NCBI RefSeq assembly: GCF_900110615.1
Contig: NZ_FOEI01000005.1
Coordinates: forward strand, 159,428 to 223,427
Length of the DNA: 64,000 nucleotides
Reading direction: 5' to 3'
Source of the DNA: Flavobacterium urocaniciphilum
GTDB taxonomy: Bacteria > Bacteroidota > Bacteroidia > Flavobacteriales > Flavobacteriaceae
The notes under the pieces are model-generated. The model was not told the origin of the DNA. It did not search any database and worked only from the letters and a program-made list of their open reading frames with translations. Below, one piece after another: positions 44,162 to 52,284 of the stretch. Within the stretch, counting starts at the first letter, position 1, and each line of letters starts with the position of its first letter. The position numbers and the translations under genes are program-made.

Positions 44162-46630
44162 TTAAATTCTCATGCTCAACTTCAAATTAAACGTTCTAGT
44201 TGTTAAATAGTTCGGCACACCGTATTGTGTTTTTGTATACACATCTCTAACCCAAGTATTTGTGATGGCATTTTGATTATTGAACAAATTAAAAATTTCA
44301 AATCCTAAAGTCATTTCAGAAAAATTATTCAACCATTTTCTGTGGTGACCTAATTTGGCATCTTTAAACACATATGAAAACCCTGCGTCTGCTCTACGAT
44401 AATCATTTAACCGCATTTGATATTGATAAGGATCAGCATACGCTGGCGAACCACCAGGTAACCCCGTATTATACACTAAATTCAAGTACATTTTTAAACT
44501 TGGAATGTTTGGCATATAATCTTGAAACAAGATTGCAAATTTTAAACGTTGATCAGTTGGACGAGCGATATTTCCTCTTCCGCTTTGATTTTCTTCTGTT
44601 TTTAAATACCCAAAAGTAAACCAAGATTCAACTCCTGGAACGAATTCTCCATTTAAACGCCCATCGATTCCGTAAACATAAGCAGTAGCATCATTATTAG
44701 CTCTATAGCGAATTCTTACGTTATCAATTGTATACGTATTTACATCCGTCATCGTTTTATAATATGCTTCACTCACTAATTTAAAAGGTCTATCCCACAT
44801 TCTAAAACTATAATCGTGACCTAATACAAAATGTATCGATTTTTGATCTTTTACATTTAAATTCAAACTTCCATCATTGGCACGTAATTCTCTATAAAAT
44901 GGTGGTTGATTATACATTCCGACAGAAAATCTGAAAATCATTTCTTTTTCCCAGTCTGGTTTTAAAATAAACTGCGCTCTTGGTGAAAAAGTAATTTGAT
45001 TATCTCCTGAAACATTAAAATTTTGAACCGACCAACTTTGTCCGCGAACACCTGCATTGATGTAATAAGTGTGCGAACCTATTTTTCCTTCGTGATTCCA
45101 ATTTAAATATGAAGAAAAACGATTGATAGTTGTATTGTTTTTAGCTCTAACATTTTGATACGGTGCTAATGGTCCGTAATATGGATTATAAGGCTGATCA
45201 TTTACATAACCTAATAAAGGATTAGGTAATGAAAACCCAGCAGAGTCAATCACTTCCCACTCTACTACTCTATCACGAATGTCTTCTAAATTATGTTTAA
45301 AACTCCATTCGATTGTATTTCTTGGATTTATTTTATGATTTCCTTTAATTTCATTAGTAATAATTAAGGCATCTAAATTGTTTCTAGCATGATTTAATTG
45401 CGAACCTATTCCACGAGAAAATACCACATCACCAAAAGTTTCCGAACCAATATTGGCATCAACTTCTCCTAAACGATATTGCGCTAAAATATCGTAATAT
45501 TCTTCTTCTACTGTATGATAGGCTGACGTAATAAACTTATACGTATTGCTTTTATTAGGTTCATAAACCGACTTAATTGCTCCAAAAACCGTAGTATATT
45601 TATCTTTTTCTTGTCCTTCGTATTGAATTAATAAAGCTATTGGCTCACTAACTGTTCCAAAATTAGTTTGACGCGTAGTTGGTTGGTATTTATAATTATT
45701 TTGAGAAATATTTCCTAAAAAGCTAAAACTCCATTTCGTATTGTGAGCATAATTCAACATCGTTTGCACATCTAAAAATGATGGTCGATAATTCGTTTCT
45801 GTTTCTTGACTTTTAACTAATAACGAGTTGTTTCTGTAGCGAACACCTGTAATATTGCTCCATTTTTGGTTTTTAGAAACACCTTCAGCAAAAATACTTC
45901 CACCTAATAAACTTGCTTCTAATCCTGCATGAAAGGTTTTCGGATTTCTATACGCAATATCTAAAACTGAAGAAAGTTTATCACCATATTTTGCTTGGAA
46001 ACCACCGGCATAGAAATCGATATTTTGAACTAAATCGGTATTGGTAAAACTCAAACCTTCTTGTTGACCTGAACGAATTAAAAACGGACGATACACCTCA
46101 ATTTCATTCACATAAACTAAGTTTTCATCGTAATTTCCACCACGAACTGCGTAAGAAGTACTTAACTCATTATTGGAATAAACTCCAGGCAATGATTTAA
46201 TTAAGTTCTCTACTCCAGCATTGGCACCAGGAATTCTTCTAATTACTGCAGGAGAAAGTGCTGTAGCTCCATCAATTTTTCTTTTCTTTCCCGTAATAAC
46301 GACTTCTTCAATTACTTCATTTTTAGTACCCAAAATTGGATTCCATTCGAAATCTTCGTTTGGTTTTAGTTTGACTTTATAAGTCGACTTCTTATAAGTT
46401 GAATGTGAATAAACTAGGGTTACTTCAACGTTAGCATCAATTTCTAACTCGTAAAAACCAGTAGCATTTGTAGTAGTATTTGAAGTTGGAGAAACAACAA
46501 CTACATTTTCAATAGGCTCTTTATTTTCGTTTAAAATTACACCTTTCACTCTGGCTTTTTGAGCAAAAGAAAAACAAGTGAACAATACAAATAAGAAAGT
46601 ATATTTAATTTGCTTAACGCTAAAATTCAT
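44162..46630 (-). CDS. TonB-dependent outer-membrane receptor with carboxypeptidase-like domain
   Basis: The 822-aa protein has a signal peptide ending CFSFAQ. A carboxypeptidase regulatory-like domain (about 25-110, VKGVILNENKEPIENVVV) precedes the plug (about 115-230, EVVITGKKRK..., VENLIKSLPGVYSNNE, YAVRGGNYDENLVYVNEIEV, NIDFYAGGFQAKYGDKLSSV), and a large barrel ends RTFNLKLSMRI. It imports an unknown nutrient using TonB energy. No SusD partner lies next to it, so it is not a classical polysaccharide utilisation pair. It is separated from the M23 peptidase gene by 5 bp and is likely in its operon. Confidence 0.92.
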   Translation of the reverse strand: MNFSVKQIKYTFLFVLFTCFSFAQKARVKGVILNENKEPIENVVVVSPTSNTTTNATGFYELEIDANVEVTLVYSHSTYKKSTYKVKLKPNEDFEWNPILGTKNEVIEEVVITGKKRKIDGATALSPAVIRRIPGANAGVENLIKSLPGVYSNNELSTSYAVRGGNYDENLVYVNEIEVYRPFLIRSGQQEGLSFTNTDLVQNIDFYAGGFQAKYGDKLSSVLDIAYRNPKTFHAGLEASLLGGSIFAEGVSKNQKWSNITGVRYRNNSLLVKSQETETNYRPSFLDVQTMLNYAHNTKWSFSFLGNISQNNYKYQPTTRQTNFGTVSEPIALLIQYEGQEKDKYTTVFGAIKSVYEPNKSNTYKFITSAYHTVEEEYYDILAQYRLGEVDANIGSETFGDVVFSRGIGSQLNHARNNLDALIITNEIKGNHKINPRNTIEWSFKHNLEDIRDRVVEWEVIDSAGFSLPNPLLGYVNDQPYNPYYGPLAPYQNVRAKNNTTINRFSSYLNWNHEGKIGSHTYYINAGVRGQSWSVQNFNVSGDNQITFSPRAQFILKPDWEKEMIFRFSVGMYNQPPFYRELRANDGSLNLNVKDQKSIHFVLGHDYSFRMWDRPFKLVSEAYYKTMTDVNTYTIDNVRIRYRANNDATAYVYGIDGRLNGEFVPGVESWFTFGYLKTEENQSGRGNIARPTDQRLKFAILFQDYMPNIPSLKMYLNLVYNTGLPGGSPAYADPYQYQMRLNDYRRADAGFSYVFKDAKLGHHRKWLNNFSEMTLGFEIFNLFNNQNAITNTWVRDVYTKTQYGVPNYLTTRTFNLKLSMRI

Positions 46631-46635
46631 AAAAA

Positions 46636-48315
46636 TTAATATATAAAGTTTGAAGTAAATGTAGTTACATTATCCAATTCATCTGTAACCACAATTTTAA
46701 TCTCATTTTTACCCGGAATAACTTTTCCATCTTTTAAATTATGGACTAATTTCTTGGTTTTATAATCGTATTCCATCAAAATCCATTCTCCATTTAAATA
46801 AGCATTATACGAATCAATTCCTGATAATGCATCACTAATAGAAACACTTAACGTAGATAATTTAGAAATATTGCTTCCTTCAATAAAGTTTGGATTGTAA
46901 ATTCGTGGTGGAACATTGTCTATTCCTACTTTAAATTTTCCGAATGATTTTATTTTGGCAGAAACCTTTGTTCCTTTTCGAAATGAACTGTTATAGTCTA
47001 ATTTCAGTCCATAAACATTAGCAACAAATGCTTTTTTCTGATCTTCTTCTGAAAGATGTGAAATATCTAAACTTACCGTTAATCCATTCTGAATGGCTTC
47101 GTAATTATTATCAATATCCAAAACACCATCTTTTTCACTTATGTTCAAATATGCATTTTCATACAAAGCATTCACGGGTAAATAAACAGCCGTTTTTTCA
47201 AACTCAAAATTATAATCCGATTTAGCTTTGATGTAATAATTTGCGTTAGAAGTTGTAATAAGTTTATTTGCAGGTGCATTTTCAAAAGAAATAGGAATGT
47301 TAACTACCGTTTTATTTCCATGGAAATCGAAAACCTCAATTTTATACGTATAATTTGAACCTGATTTAATATCTAAAATTCCATCTTTTGTATTGTGATT
47401 TACTATAGATAAAGGATAATATTCTTTTTTAAACAATTTTTGAAATCGTTGTTTCAATTTTTTATATCTATTAAAATCTATGAAATAATTGATGTGCTTC
47501 GATTCGTCAAAAGCAAAAGTATCAAACTCGTAACCGAAATTTGGCGAACCATTAACATATGTCGCAACTTTATAAATTCCGTTTTTATTATAACTATTCG
47601 TTGATAAATCGACACTATTAATAGCAAATCCAATTTTACCATTTGCAAAAACTTTGGAAGCTAAAAACGTTCCATCAACTTGTTTTTGTAAAGATAAACT
47701 AACCGGTACATTACCTTTATTTACATACGTAGAATCGTTTACTGGATACACCATAATACTTGAAACTATTGGCGCATACGTATCTTTTATTAATTTATTC
47801 ATTCCGAATGCCATCGGATTGATAATTTTTTCAGAAGCGGTATCTCTAAATTCAAAATGCAAATGCGGACCTCCACTTCCTCCTGAATTACCTGATAAAG
47901 CAATGATTTCAGATTGCGTAACTTTCAAAGTACTTGGATACAATTCTACTTCAAAACTTTTTTGACGGTATTGTTCAGCTTTTACATACGCTTCAATTTT
48001 ATCACTAAACTTTTGAAGGTGTCCGTATACCGTTGTATAACCATTCGGATGCGCAATGTATAGGGCTTTTCCGTAACCGAATGTGGAAACTTTAATTCGA
48101 ACGATGATCCCATCTGCAGCAGCATAAACGGGTAATCCTTCTTGATTATTGGTTCGAATATCTAATCCGGAGTGAAAGTGATTAGGTCGTAATTCTCCGA
48201 AAGTTCCGGATAAATTAATAGGAATATCCAAAGGGGAACGAAAATAATCTTTTGGATACTGAGCAACAATAAATTGGCTGGCTGATACTAATAAAATGGC
48301 GATAAATTTTTTCAT
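46636..48315 (-). CDS. M23 family metallopeptidase (LytM-type)
   Basis: The 559-aa protein has a signal peptide (MKKFIAILLVSASQFIVAQ) and an N-terminal LytM/peptidase M23 domain. Zinc ligands are His48 and Asp52 in HFHSGLDIR and His153 in GGPHLHFEFRD, and YGHLQKF carries the conserved catalytic region His. About 400 residues of beta-rich C-terminal region follow with no recognised family. It should cleave peptidoglycan crosslinks, or act as an activator if inactive, but the ligands look intact. It precedes a TonB receptor gene. Confidence 0.9.
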   Translation of the reverse strand: MKKFIAILLVSASQFIVAQYPKDYFRSPLDIPINLSGTFGELRPNHFHSGLDIRTNNQEGLPVYAAADGIIVRIKVSTFGYGKALYIAHPNGYTTVYGHLQKFSDKIEAYVKAEQYRQKSFEVELYPSTLKVTQSEIIALSGNSGGSGGPHLHFEFRDTASEKIINPMAFGMNKLIKDTYAPIVSSIMVYPVNDSTYVNKGNVPVSLSLQKQVDGTFLASKVFANGKIGFAINSVDLSTNSYNKNGIYKVATYVNGSPNFGYEFDTFAFDESKHINYFIDFNRYKKLKQRFQKLFKKEYYPLSIVNHNTKDGILDIKSGSNYTYKIEVFDFHGNKTVVNIPISFENAPANKLITTSNANYYIKAKSDYNFEFEKTAVYLPVNALYENAYLNISEKDGVLDIDNNYEAIQNGLTVSLDISHLSEEDQKKAFVANVYGLKLDYNSSFRKGTKVSAKIKSFGKFKVGIDNVPPRIYNPNFIEGSNISKLSTLSVSISDALSGIDSYNAYLNGEWILMEYDYKTKKLVHNLKDGKVIPGKNEIKIVVTDELDNVTTFTSNFIY

Positions 48316-48480
48316 TTTGGTTTTTGATTTTTGCTAAAATAATAAATTCATAAAGAAGAGCCAAGTAAAAAGTATAAAGTGTAAAAAAAATTAAACCAAT
48401 TAATTAAGGTTTTTGAATGCAATAAAGTCAAACATCTCCATACATATTTGATTTTCTGCATGTTAGAAATCATTAACAAA

Positions 48481-48500
48481 TCGTTATCAACTCGTTATCA
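48481..48500. repeat. Two TCGTTATCA direct repeats, 11 bp apart
   Basis: TCGTTATCA at 48481-48489 and at 48492-48500 is repeated at one helical turn, 17 bp before the sigma-54-like -24 box. It could be an activator or repressor site for the downstream secreted protein. Confidence 0.4.
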
Positions 48501-48514
48501 CTCAAAAGTTTGGC

Positions 48515-48533
48515 TTTGGCACAGCAATTGGAA
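48515..48533 (+). promoter_or_regulatory. Sigma-54-like promoter of the Gly/Tyr/His-rich secreted protein
   Basis: TTTGGCACAGCAATTGGAA contains the -24 box TGGCAC (48517-48522) and, at the canonical spacing, TTGGA at -12 against consensus TTGCA. Only the C of the -12 GC is changed. It lies 58 bp before the ATG at 48591. This is the only such site I noticed in the window. Confidence 0.5.
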
Positions 48534-48590
48534 ATAGCTAATCAAGAAAGAAATTTCGAAAAAATGTTTAACAATTAATTTTTAGAAATC

Positions 48591-49325
48591 ATGAGAAAAA
48601 TTACTTTTTTAGTTGCAAGCTTTTTAGTTATGTTAAACGCAACCTATGCACAAGATGCTAGAACAGAAACAGACAGACGTGGAAACGGAAACGGACACGG
48701 ATATTATGGAAACGGACATGGATATGGTCATAACAATGGATATTATAACTCATATGCGATTGATTATAGAGATGCAGAACCTATAGTTTTTAAAGAAAGA
48801 AATGTTGAATTTTTTGTATTCCCTAATGGTGAATTCGATTTCAACACAGCAGCAAACAGCTATATTCCTAGACGTGGTGGCATAAACACTACTTATGGAG
48901 CGCCAAACAGAATTGAAGACAGAGGTCCGAGAGGTATAAGAATTGAACACGATGCTTATGGAAGAGTAAGAAGAATTGGTAATGTGTTTATCAACTACGA
49001 TTACTACGGAAGAGTAAAAAGAATTGGTAGCGTGTACATGACATACAACGGTTTTGCCTTAACTAGAATTGGTGGAATGAGAATTTTCTACAACTATCAT
49101 GGAGAAATTGTTGGAGTTAGCGGATATGTAAACGGATACAACTATGGTTATACATACAACCCTTGCCCTTCTGGATATACAGGTGGTGGACATGGATACG
49201 ATGACGATTACGGATACGATGACGAAGATGATTTTTACTACTACAAAAAAGATGGTACTAAAGAAAAAATGAAAACAGAAGACATCGAAGCTATCAAACG
49301 CGATAAAGCAGAGAGAAAAAAATAG
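48591..49325 (+). CDS. Secreted Gly/Tyr/His-rich and Asp/Tyr-rich protein
   Basis: The 244-aa protein has a signal peptide (MRKITFLVASFLVMLNATYAQ). Its N-terminal region is a low-complexity GNGHGYYGNGHGYGHNNGYY stretch. The middle has about four imperfect 20-residue repeats based on YGRVRRIGNVFINYDY (residues about 120-180). The tail has an acidic DDDYGYDDEDDFYYY run and ends in a basic coil. The Gly/Tyr/His and Asp/Tyr runs may bind metal or help surface adhesion; this is inference. It lies behind a sigma-54-like promoter, which would mean conditional expression. No family recognised. Confidence 0.8.
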   Translation: MRKITFLVASFLVMLNATYAQDARTETDRRGNGNGHGYYGNGHGYGHNNGYYNSYAIDYRDAEPIVFKERNVEFFVFPNGEFDFNTAANSYIPRRGGINTTYGAPNRIEDRGPRGIRIEHDAYGRVRRIGNVFINYDYYGRVKRIGSVYMTYNGFALTRIGGMRIFYNYHGEIVGVSGYVNGYNYGYTYNPCPSGYTGGGHGYDDDYGYDDEDDFYYYKKDGTKEKMKTEDIEAIKRDKAERKK

Positions 49326-49351
49326 TTAAAGTTGGTTGATTGATTGAAAAT

Positions 49352-49383
49352 CTCGCGGAGTGCAAACGAAGCGAGTTTTTTTT
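49352..49383 (+). terminator. Intrinsic terminator
   Basis: CTCGC (49352-49356) pairs with GCGAG (49371-49375) over a 14-base loop and runs into eight T. It ends the secreted-protein gene just before the stop of the convergent flippase gene. Confidence 0.65.
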
Positions 49384-50857
49384 ATGGTTTTATTTTCAAC
49401 AACTTATTAATTGTATTCCTAATCACGTAATTAATATCGCTCGAAACTTTGAAATAATAATGCAACGATAAATACAGAATCGAAATTAAAACCGATTTCA
49501 ATCCAATATTGATTATAGGATGAAAAGAGAATTCCCAAAAGTAAAACCCAAAAAATAAAGCTAATGTAATTACAAATGAGATGATATTATTCTTGGTAAA
49601 CGGAAATAATTTCATTTTAATTACTACAAATAATAATTTAGCTAAACTGTACATTCCTATTGAGATTAAAGTCGCAAAAGCTGCTCCGTTTAATCCGAAA
49701 TTAGGTATAAAATACATGTTTAGTAAAACGATTAAAATTACCAACATGACACCTAAAAACAATACGGCACGGTAATATTTTGAATTGAAAATGATGGCGT
49801 TATTATTACCTAAAATTAAATCGAAATATTTAGAAAATCCGATAGTAAATACAACCAATAATCCTTGCGCATATTCTTTAGGAAGCATTAAGTATAACTG
49901 ATTGATATTTACAAAAATACCTAACATAATTAAACCACCGATGACTTGTAAACTAATAGAAGATTTTTTATACAATTCGTTCAATTCTTCCCATTTGTTT
50001 TCACTCATCAACTTAGCTGTTATCGGATAAGTAATTTGATGCATCGCTCTACTCGGAACAGAAATTACCATTGCAATGAAAATCGCTACAGAATAAAAAG
50101 CAATATTATCAATCTTCATATAATGCTTAATCATATATTTATCAATATCTAACAACATATTTGCGATACTTGCAGATAAAATAATAAATACAGTAAACGT
50201 TAAAATGCCTTTGCTATTTTTTGGCGTTTTGAAATGCAAACGAATTTTCTTGACTTTATTTGCGTAGAAAACAATCATAATCAAACCTATTCCATACACT
50301 AAAACCAACGAATAAATAAAATCTGATGGTGTGATATAATTAAAATAAACTCCGAAAAGTAAAATCGTAATTAATATTCGAACAAAAACTTCTTTTACAA
50401 AACTTCCGAAAACAGATTTCATATGTGCGCGAAGCCAGGCATAAAAAATTTCAAAATATCCCATGAAAATTCCGATGATTGGAATCGTCCATACGTAATC
50501 GTAAACAATACTATTTTTTTCTGATTCATATTGTGCAATTGGATCGTAAAAAACGTAAAACAAAAGCATTAATGGAATGATAAAAAACAGCGGAACTAAA
50601 AGCATATAGGTTATATAACTGTTTAATTCTTTTTCAGTTTTATTATTTTCATTGAAGAATTTTATTAAAGTATTTTGAATTCCGAAAGACATAATCGGAT
50701 ACAGAATATTCGCTGCAGATAGAACGTAACCCGTTAAACCAAAGAAATCTTTACCCAAAAAATACGGATACATAAACAACGTATTGGCAGCACCAATTCC
50801 GAAACCTAAAAAGGTAATAATGGTGTTTTTAATAGATTGTTTAATTACGATGCCCAT
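49382..50857 (-). CDS. Polysaccharide flippase (MOP/Wzx-like oligosaccharide transporter)
   Basis: The 491-aa polytopic protein has about 12-14 transmembrane helices and the N-terminal TFLGFGIGAANTLFMYPYFLG pattern of Wzx/RfbX-type lipid-linked oligosaccharide flippases. It moves undecaprenyl-linked glycans across the inner membrane. The GT4 gene lies immediately upstream on the same strand (79-bp repeat-filled gap), with YfhO above that. The glycan is unknown. Confidence 0.88.
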   Translation of the reverse strand: MGIVIKQSIKNTIITFLGFGIGAANTLFMYPYFLGKDFFGLTGYVLSAANILYPIMSFGIQNTLIKFFNENNKTEKELNSYITYMLLVPLFFIIPLMLLFYVFYDPIAQYESEKNSIVYDYVWTIPIIGIFMGYFEIFYAWLRAHMKSVFGSFVKEVFVRILITILLFGVYFNYITPSDFIYSLVLVYGIGLIMIVFYANKVKKIRLHFKTPKNSKGILTFTVFIILSASIANMLLDIDKYMIKHYMKIDNIAFYSVAIFIAMVISVPSRAMHQITYPITAKLMSENKWEELNELYKKSSISLQVIGGLIMLGIFVNINQLYLMLPKEYAQGLLVVFTIGFSKYFDLILGNNNAIIFNSKYYRAVLFLGVMLVILIVLLNMYFIPNFGLNGAAFATLISIGMYSLAKLLFVVIKMKLFPFTKNNIISFVITLALFFGFYFWEFSFHPIINIGLKSVLISILYLSLHYYFKVSSDINYVIRNTINKLLKIKP

Positions 50858-50859
50858 GT

Positions 50860-50936
50860 TTTAGTGTTCAGTTTTCAGTTGTTAGTGTTCAGTATTTTAC
50901 TTTTTGCTTTTTACTTGATGCTTTTTACCTTTTGAC
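50860..50936. repeat. TTAGTGTTCAGT / GCTTTTTAC low-complexity repeats (family E)
   Basis: TTAGTGTTCAGT occurs twice (50861-50872, 50882-50893, period 21), then GCTTTTTAC twice (50906, 50920, period 14). They fill the gap between the GT4 stop and the flippase start. AGTGTTCAGT also occurs at 18555-18564. Confidence 0.6.
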
Positions 50937-52229
50937 TTATCCCTTTTGTATCAAAACTCCCGCCAACTTTTCAGTCAAACTTTTTCTACTAAATTGTTGT
51001 AATCCTACAGCATGAACTTTCAGATTTTTATCCAAATAGTGATTAAAATAGGTCAAAATTTGATTTTTTAGCTCGTTTTTCTCGTGATATTGATAAAAAA
51101 CACCAGTATTTGTTTGTCGAATGATGTTTTCAAAATCAGAATCTTTTGGTCCGATTGCTAAAATTGGACGTTCAGAAACCATGTACTCGAATAGTTTTCC
51201 TGGAATGATGCATTTGGTATCTTCCGAATCAATTTCTATTAGCAATAAAACTTGCGAACTTCTTTGATGAACTAATGCTTCATCATGAGAAACATAGCCT
51301 AAATTTTGTACAAAATCATTCAGTTTATATTCAGAAATCGATAGTAACACTTCTTTACTAACGGCTCCAATTAATTTCAATTTGAAATGTTTGGCGAAAT
51401 TTTCATTTTCTAAAATCAATTCCGATAACGATTCCCATAAAATTTGCGGATTTCTTTCTGATAAAAACGATCCAATATGTGCTAATGTAAAGTTTTCATC
51501 TAAAGGTTTGCGTTCAATTTTCTCTACATCATAACCGTTCGTAATAACTTCAATTGGCTTATTCGTAATACTTTCAAATTCTGTTTTCGTAGTTGGAGAT
51601 GTTACTAAAATCGTATCACAAGTATTCATTACTTCTTTTTCCAAAGATTTGTGTTTCGCACTCGCCCACTTCGATAATTTCAATTCTTTATGATAACCAA
51701 TGGTTGTCCACGGATCACGAAAATCGGCAATCCAATTGATATTTAATTGTTTCTTCAAATCCAAACCAATCAAATGTAAACTATGTGGTGGACCGGTAGT
51801 AATTATCGTTTCAATATTGTGTTCTTGAATATATTTTTTCAAATATTTTACCGAAGGTTTTACCCAAAATACGCGAGCATCCGGAATGAATAAATTCCCT
51901 CGAACCCAAAGCATGGCTTTTTCAACAAACGATTGTTTTTTCTTTTGAGTAATGATTCCAGCACCTAATTTCTTCGTTTTGTTTTTCGATAAAAAAGAAG
52001 CTAAGGCATACGGTTCAAATATTTTATTTTTCAAAATTATCGTTGTATCCGAAACATCAGCAAGTAATTTTTCATCTAATAACGGGTAACTCGGGTTTTC
52101 TGGAATATAAACAATCGGTTCAATTCCAAAATCGGGTAAATATTTAACAAACTTCAACCAACGTTGTACACCTGGACCACCAGCTGGAGGCCAATAATAC
52201 GTTATGATTAAAACTTTTTTCTGATTCAA
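50937..52229 (-). CDS. Glycosyltransferase family 4 protein
   Basis: The 430-aa GT-B enzyme starts with KKVLIITYYWPPAGGPGVQRWLKF, the WPPxGGxGVQR motif typical of flavobacterial GT4 proteins. A long insertion follows before the C-terminal donor domain (HIGSFLSERNPQILWESL, FVQNLGYVSHDEALVHQRSS, KLFEYMVSERPILAIGP). The E of CIIPGKLFEYM is the donor-site glutamate. It sits between yfhO-like and flippase genes, in a surface glycan or glycolipid gene group. Confidence 0.88.
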   Translation of the reverse strand: MNQKKVLIITYYWPPAGGPGVQRWLKFVKYLPDFGIEPIVYIPENPSYPLLDEKLLADVSDTTIILKNKIFEPYALASFLSKNKTKKLGAGIITQKKKQSFVEKAMLWVRGNLFIPDARVFWVKPSVKYLKKYIQEHNIETIITTGPPHSLHLIGLDLKKQLNINWIADFRDPWTTIGYHKELKLSKWASAKHKSLEKEVMNTCDTILVTSPTTKTEFESITNKPIEVITNGYDVEKIERKPLDENFTLAHIGSFLSERNPQILWESLSELILENENFAKHFKLKLIGAVSKEVLLSISEYKLNDFVQNLGYVSHDEALVHQRSSQVLLLIEIDSEDTKCIIPGKLFEYMVSERPILAIGPKDSDFENIIRQTNTGVFYQYHEKNELKNQILTYFNHYLDKNLKVHAVGLQQFSRKSLTEKLAGVLIQKG

Positions 52230-52284
52230 AATTGTATGGTAAAAATAAATCTGACAGTTAATTAAATCTGCCAGATTTGATAAA

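Noticed and set aside
47654..47965. Open frame of 103 aa on the plus strand opposite the M23 peptidase gene
   Set aside because: It is a shadow frame inside a strongly supported gene; it has no signal, motif or promoter of its own.
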